Source of the DNA: Verrucomicrobiales bacterium
Lineage (GTDB): Bacteria > Verrucomicrobiota > Verrucomicrobiia > Verrucomicrobiales > DEV007
Direction of reading: 5' to 3'
Assembly: GCA_016795505.1 (NCBI GenBank)
Contig: JAEUHH010000047.1
Span: forward strand, 1-37,560
DNA: 37,560 nt
The position numbers were made by a program, and so were the translations under genes. Position 1 is the first letter of the stretch. Each line of letters starts with the position of its first letter. Below the pieces are notes generated by a model, which saw nothing but the letters and a program-made list of their open reading frames with translations, was not told where the DNA came from and did not search any database. This document shows, in pieces, positions 33,622 through 37,560 of the stretch.

Positions 33622-34782
33622 ATGCACTCCCCCATCGGCATCATTCTCAACGGCGTCACCGGACGCATGGGCACCAACCAGCACCTCGTCCGCTCCATCC
33701 TCGCCATCCGCCAACAGGGCGGCGTCAAACTGTCCGACGGATCCCTCGTCCAAGTCGATCCCATCCTCACCGGTCGCAGCCCCGAAAAACTCCGCCGTCT
33801 CGCCGAGACCCACGGCGTCGCCCGCTGGACCACCGACCTCGACTCCGCCCTCGCCGACCCTCACAACGCCATCTTCTTCGACGCCTCCAGCACCCTCCAC
33901 CGCGCCCGCTTCGTCGAGATGGCCGCCGCCGCCAAAAAGGCCATCTACTGCGAAAAACCCACCGCCAACGACCTGTCCGAGGCCATCCGCCTCGGCCGCC
34001 TTTGCCGCGAAGCCGGCGTCAAAAACGGCGTCGTCCAGGACAAACTCTGGCTTCCCGGCCTGCGCAAAGTCCGCACCCTCATCGACCAGGGCTTCTTCGG
34101 CCGCATCCTCAGCATCCGCGGCGAGTTCGGCTACTGGGTCTTCACCGGCCACGACGAGAACCAGCCCGCCCAGCGGCCCTCGTGGAACTACCGCGCCGAA
34201 GACGGCGGCGGCATCATCATCGACATGCTCTGCCACTGGCGCTACGTCCTCGACAACCTCTTCGGCCCCGTCAAAGCCGTCAGTTGCCTCGGCGCCACCC
34301 ACATCCCCGAGCGCATCGACGAGACCGGCCGCCCCTACCCCTGCACCGCCGACGACGCCTGCTACGCCACCTTCGAGATCGACAATCCCCAGGGCCCCAT
34401 CATCGCCCAGTTCAACAGCAGTTGGGAAGTCCGCGTCCGCCGTGACGACCTCCTCACCATGGAGATCGACGGCACCCACGGCTCCGCCATCGCCGGCCTC
34501 CGCAAATGCTGGGTCCAGCCCCTCGGCGCCACCCCGAAGCCGGTGTGGAATCCCGACATCGAGCAGCCCCTCCGCTTCCGCGACCACTGGCAGGAAGTCC
34601 CCGACACCACCGACTTCGACAACGCCTTCAAGATCCAGTGGGAAAAATTCATCCGCCACGTCGTCGAGGACGCCCCCTTCCCTTGGGACCTCATGGATGG
34701 CGCCAAAGGCGTCCAGCTCGCCGCCGCCGGCATCCAATCCTGGCAGGAGCGCCGCTGGATCGATCTCACTCCCCTCGAGTGA
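33622..34782 (+). CDS. Gfo/Idh/MocA family oxidoreductase
   Basis: 386 residues. N-terminal Rossmann domain ([20 protein letters not shown]) and the family's EKP motif ([19 protein letters not shown]), then the C-terminal beta-sheet domain with [20 protein letters not shown], where the lysine/histidine catalytic pair is expected (Lys in EKP, His in CHW). These enzymes oxidise or reduce hydroxyls of sugars and inositols with NAD(P). No signal peptide, so cytoplasmic. It follows the FAH-family gene by 54 bases. Substrate unknown; a uronate-derived or pentose-type sugar would fit the neighbours. Convergent with the lyase gene at 34798 (15-base gap). Confidence 0.92.
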   Translation: MHSPIGIILNGVTGRMGTNQHLVRSILAIRQQGGVKLSDGSLVQVDPILTGRSPEKLRRLAETHGVARWTTDLDSALADPHNAIFFDASSTLHRARFVEMAAAAKKAIYCEKPTANDLSEAIRLGRLCREAGVKNGVVQDKLWLPGLRKVRTLIDQGFFGRILSIRGEFGYWVFTGHDENQPAQRPSWNYRAEDGGGIIIDMLCHWRYVLDNLFGPVKAVSCLGATHIPERIDETGRPYPCTADDACYATFEIDNPQGPIIAQFNSSWEVRVRRDDLLTMEIDGTHGSAIAGLRKCWVQPLGATPKPVWNPDIEQPLRFRDHWQEVPDTTDFDNAFKIQWEKFIRHVVEDAPFPWDLMDGAKGVQLAAAGIQSWQERRWIDLTPLE

Positions 34783-34797
34783 GCCCCCCTGCGCCCC

Positions 34798-35622
34798 TCA
34801 GCGCAACGATAGATCCCAAAAATCCGCCCAGCACGGCCGCGTCGGCGCCCACGACCGGTCCGAGCCCCCGTGGAACGTCTCAAAATAGAGCGAATCCACC
34901 CCGAAATCCCCCACCGAGCGCCACACCAGGTCCGTCCGGTGCAGCACCTCCCGCTCCACCAGCTCCCCGCCCTGCTCCGAGCCGATCCATACCTGCACCT
35001 TGCCGTTGTTTTTACCCGGATCGTTCATCTCCACCCGCAGCCGCACCCGCACCGGCACATCCACCGGGAAGCGGAAATCCTCCGGAAACCCCATCCGGTC
35101 CCCATACCGGTCCGGCTGCCGCGTGTGATACACATACGCCTCCCCCCGACCGTCCGCCCGCCACATCAGACGGGCCGAAAAGCCATTCTTCCCATCCGCC
35201 GGACGCCCCCCGCTCACATTCTCCGGCCCCCCGCTCAGCCCCGGCAGCTTGCCCCCCTTCACCCAGTCAAAATCCCGACTGAACCGCACCCAGTAGCGCA
35301 GCTCCGCCGCCTCGCGCCTCCCGATCGGATAGCGCCACCCACAGCCGCCCCGCTCTGGGCCGATCTCCCCCACCCGGTAGTTCACCCGCAGCCCCAGCGC
35401 CTCCCCCGCGCCCGGCAGCCGCACCACCGAGACATTCCCCTCCCGGACCCCGTCCTGCCATCCGCAGCCCGGCCAATCCGCCTTCCACTGCTCCACCGAA
35501 TACAGCCCCGGCTCGCCCCCGATCCCGATCCGCACCACTTCCGCACACCGCCCCGCTGCCGCTGGAAAAAGCAGCGCCGCCCCGACCCACAGCCATCCCA
35601 TTCGATCGATCACCCGTCGCAT
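34798..35622 (-). CDS. Polysaccharide lyase family 14-like secreted protein
   Basis: 274 residues. Signal peptide (MGWLWVGAALLFPAAAGRCA), then a jelly-roll domain with the blocks typical of PL14-like proteins: LRYWVRFSRDFDWVKGGKLP, GLSGG, FSARLMWRADGRGEAYVYHT, PVRVRLRVEMNDPGKNNGKV and the last SLYFETFHGGSD strand. PL14 members cleave alginate or glucuronan by beta-elimination, giving unsaturated uronates; this copy's polymer is unknown. Exported. The alternative start at residue 8 (MGWLW) gives a cleaner signal peptide than the one taken. It lies beside cytoplasmic sugar-acid enzymes on the other strand. Confidence 0.85.
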   Translation of the reverse strand: MRRVIDRMGWLWVGAALLFPAAAGRCAEVVRIGIGGEPGLYSVEQWKADWPGCGWQDGVREGNVSVVRLPGAGEALGLRVNYRVGEIGPERGGCGWRYPIGRREAAELRYWVRFSRDFDWVKGGKLPGLSGGPENVSGGRPADGKNGFSARLMWRADGRGEAYVYHTRQPDRYGDRMGFPEDFRFPVDVPVRVRLRVEMNDPGKNNGKVQVWIGSEQGGELVEREVLHRTDLVWRSVGDFGVDSLYFETFHGGSDRSWAPTRPCWADFWDLSLR

Positions 35623-35848
35623 CCCCCAGTCTCCACACAGCCATCCGCCCCGTCAAGCCACCGCCCGACGCTGCCAAACGGCCGCAGAGAACCCTCGCCC
35701 CTTCTCCGACCAATTCTTCCGAACCCCCGCAAACAAAAGAAAAACTCTCCGCCACAGCCTTCCGACAAATCCAGCTCTCCCAAAATATCCGACAGACGAT
35801 TCCGACATTCTTCTTGTCCCCAGCCCCGTCATCCCGCACCATCGCCCC

Positions 35849-36478
35849 ATGTCCTCCTCCTCCGGCCGCACCCCGCCGCGCCTCGAGCCCGTCCCCACCC
35901 TCGGCGCCCTTGCCAACCTGCAGCGCTGGCAGTACCTCGCCCTCCTCGGCGACGGCCAGCCCCGATCTGCCAGCGAAGTCGCCCGCCACTTCCATCGTGA
36001 CTTCGATGGCGTCAGCAAACACCTGCGCCTCCTCCGCAAAGCCGGACTCCTCACCTCCCGCCGCGGCAGCGACCGCCGCACCGAACTCTTCCACCTCCCC
36101 GCCCCCTTCCGCCCCGCCGATGGCGTGCTCGATCTCGGCTTCGCCCTCTTTCGCATCCCCGACATCCGCACCGGCGACCTGCCGCCCGAGGAGCCCCTCA
36201 TCGCCCCCGTCCCCGTGCCCGAGCCCGCCGCGCCCCCCGTCGAACCACCCGCGCCCGTCAGCCGGCCCCAGCCCGAGCCCCGCCCAGCCGAGCCGCCTCG
36301 CCCCCCACGTCCCGCCCTGTCCCCCATCGCCATCCGCACCCTCTTCCAGCCCCCCGATCCCCTCGACGACGAGCCCGCCGACTGGGACGACGAAGACCCG
36401 GACGACGAACCCATGCCCGGCTTTGGCGAAATGCTCACCCGACAGATGCCGCCCGGCGGCGGAAATCCCAAGAAATAG
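35849..36478 (+). CDS. Winged-helix (ArsR-like) protein with Pro-rich acidic tail
   Basis: 209 residues. Residues 15-90 form a winged helix: LANLQRWQYLALLGDGQPRS, then ASEVARHFHRDFDGVSKHLR (recognition helix), LLRKAGLLTSRRGSDRRTEL (wing). This is closest in form to ArsR/GntR-like regulators, without metal-binding cysteines. Residues about 125-175 are almost all Pro/Ala/Glu (VPEPAAPPVEPPAPVSRPQP), and the end is acidic (DDEPADWDDEDPDDEP). Such a tail is not usual for small repressors. No neighbour shows an obvious target. In PVC genomes, similar winged-helix proteins with low-complexity tails are common. Function beyond DNA binding is not known. Confidence 0.8.
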   Translation: MSSSSGRTPPRLEPVPTLGALANLQRWQYLALLGDGQPRSASEVARHFHRDFDGVSKHLRLLRKAGLLTSRRGSDRRTELFHLPAPFRPADGVLDLGFALFRIPDIRTGDLPPEEPLIAPVPVPEPAAPPVEPPAPVSRPQPEPRPAEPPRPPRPALSPIAIRTLFQPPDPLDDEPADWDDEDPDDEPMPGFGEMLTRQMPPGGGNPKK

Positions 36479-36545
36479 GATCGCCTCCCGCGATTTCACC
36501 CCGCGCCCCACACTCGCAAGCCACGGCGCCAGCAAACAACCCACC

Positions 36546-36641
36546 GGGACCGCAGGCGTCCCGCCTGCCCCAGAGCCCCAGAGCCCCAGAGCCCCAGAGC
36601 CCCGGCGATCCTTCCAGAGCGGGCGAGACGCCCGCGGTCCC
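36546..36641. repeat. Inverted-repeat element with a CAGAGCCC tandem in the loop
   Basis: Left arm GGGACCGCAGGCGTCCCGCC (36546 on) pairs with right arm GGGCGAGACGCCCGCGGTCC (ending about 36640). Between them, four exact copies of the 8-mer CAGAGCCC run from 36571 to 36602. Noncoding; lies after the winged-helix gene. Confidence 0.65.
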
Positions 36642-36687
36642 AGTGGGTTACCCAGTAAATGACCCAGTGGGTTACCCAGTGGGTCAT
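36641..36687. repeat. Palindromic GACCCAGTGGGT/TTACCCAGT cluster
   Basis: Words GTGGGTTACCCAGT and ATGACCCAGTGGGT recur and form an almost symmetric 29-bp palindrome (ATGACCCAGTGGGTTACCCA, then GTGGGTCAT). No coding sense. Confidence 0.5.
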
Positions 36688-36721
36688 CTACCAGCGCCCT
36701 TCCGAGGAATCCGTGCCCACT

Positions 36722-37560
36722 CCAATCAGACCCGTATGCCACAGAACTGAGCCAAAGGGGTCGATTGCCATGCCGACCAGATGCCGCAGGCATCACAGCC
36801 GGTAGCCGGTGGTTGAGCGAGGCACGAGCGATACCACCGGTCCATCCACCCTCATTCGAGCATCCCGCAGGGATGCCAGCCATTTGCCACTCCCGCCATC
36901 GCCTCGCCCGCTGGCATCCCTCTGGCTTGCTCGGTCTCGTCTCCATTTCGTCCGGTGGTATCGCCGCTACGCTCCTCAACCATCGGCTACCGGCTGTGAT
37001 GCCTGCGGCATCGATTCCGCTCGAAACATCCATAGGCAACGACCAGCCGTCTTCATCCCGTGCCCATTCCGATCAGACCCGGTTGGCACGGGAATAAGGG
37101 CGTCGGGTCGATTGCCCTGCCGATTGGATGCCGGAGGCATCACAGCCATTAGCCGGTGGTTGAGCGCAGCGATACCACCGGTCCATCCACCCGCATCTCG
37201 AGCATCCCGGAGGGATGCCAGCTGCTTGCCATTCCGCCTGCCGCCTCGCCCGCTGGCATCCCTCCGGGATGCTCGGTTTTTTTTTCCATTTGATCCGGTG
37301 GTGTCGTCGCTACGCTCCTCAACCACCGGCTAATAGCTGTGATGCCTGCGGCATCTATTTCGCTCGAAACACCCATTTGGACCGCTGAGCCGTCTTAATC
37401 CCCGTGGCATTCCGATCAGACCCGAATGGCACGAGATCAAGGGCGTCGGGTCGATTGCCCTGCCGATTGGATGCCGGAGGCATCACAGCCATTAGCCGGT
37501 GGTTGAGCGCAGCGATACCACCGGTCCATCCACCCGCATGTCGAGCATCCCGGAGGGATG
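36722..37560. repeat. Tandem array of ~345-bp long-hairpin units (2.4 copies, runs off window)
   Basis: Units start at 36722, 37069 and 37412, each with a CCGATCAGACCCG-type word. Within unit 1 the outer arms are 36780-36840 (GATGCCGCAGGCATCACAGC, GGTAGCCGGTGGTTGAGCG) and 36952-37012 (CCGGTGGTATCGCCGCTACG, then CTCCTCAACCATCGGCTACC), which pair over about 55-60 bases; inner arms GAGCATCCC...GGGATGCCAG (36858 on) and CTGGCATCCCTC...TTGCTC (to 36932) extend the stem. So each unit can fold into one long hairpin. Unit 2 has a TTTTTTTTT run in its loop region (37278-37286). The copies differ by some base changes and 343/347-base spacing. No plausible coding frame; long open frames on both strands are a by-product of composition. 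Confidence 0.85.

Noticed and set aside
32704-34737. 677-codon minus-strand open frame
   Set aside because: Antisense to two well-supported genes; Gly/Val/Ala/Asp-rich composition typical of antisense shadows.
33506-34888. 460-codon open frame on the plus strand overlapping the Gfo/Idh/MocA gene
   Set aside because: It is a Ser/Pro/Thr-rich shadow of the real oxidoreductase frame caused by high GC at third positions; no domain.
36765-37376. Several short open frames on both strands
   Set aside because: All lie inside the long-hairpin tandem units and repeat with them; no start signal or domain.

Overview
The window looks like a high-GC chromosome segment from a member of Verrucomicrobiota (PVC superphylum). 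The call rests on gene families rather than a marker RNA: a DUF1549/DUF1553 (PSD1-type) protein followed by a DUF1501 protein, a PVC-type propeller/HEAT/cytochrome c protein, an SHD1-domain secreted protein, a DUF1080 (3-keto-disaccharide hydrolase) protein, a DUF6807 (PmoA-like) protein and a secreted FAD oxidoreductase. I saw no rRNA, tRNA, CRISPR array, transposase or phage gene.

Layout. 1-1560 is clearly AT-richer than the rest and holds the 3' end of a protein with a possible caspase-like H/C pair, plus a secreted protein of unknown function; it looks acquired. 1561-2902 is a repeat-filled gap with a seven-copy 42-bp tandem array. 2903-5198 carries ApaG, a DUF423 membrane protein and a beta-CASP metallo-beta-lactamase nuclease. 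5199-10575 contains two minus-strand exported proteins of unknown function and a small membrane-protein gene with an in-frame TGA. It ends in a 1.6-kb repeat zone with a 175-bp duplication and a 71-74-bp tandem array of GC hairpins. 10576-18340 has serA (minus), an SHD1 protein, SSB, a FAD oxidoreductase and a cytoplasmic hybrid histidine kinase. 18503-22147 is a secreted PVC cytochrome followed closely by an alpha-toroid prenyltransferase-like protein. 22293-24637 is a BlaI-M56 (BlaR1-like) pair with two visible operators; the protease carries an ExbD/TolR-like domain between highly charged repeats. 24795-28157 is the DUF1549/1553 + DUF1501 pair. 28320-29445 holds a lipoprotein with an STN-like domain and a Nudix hydrolase. 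29474-35622 is rich in carbohydrate functions (DUF1080, DUF6807, FAH-family sugar-acid dehydratase, Gfo/Idh/MocA oxidoreductase, PL14-like lyase), interrupted by a glycine-zipper lipoprotein and an NlpC/P60 protein. 35849-36478 is a winged-helix protein. 36479-37560 is repeats, ending in a ~345-bp tandem array of long hairpins that runs off the window.

How it works together. Most proteins are exported and fit the lifestyle of a free-living polysaccharide degrader: a lyase, oxidoreductases acting on sugars or sugar acids, and outer-compartment cytochrome and sulfatase-like proteins. The two strongest threads for follow-up are the BlaI/M56-ExbD regulatory pair, whose target is not an obvious beta-lactamase, and a dispersed family of short CCGATC...ATCGG repeats found in most of the long intergenic gaps. 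Gene starts were chosen by hand; convincing Shine-Dalgarno sites are rare, so several starts are uncertain by a few codons.
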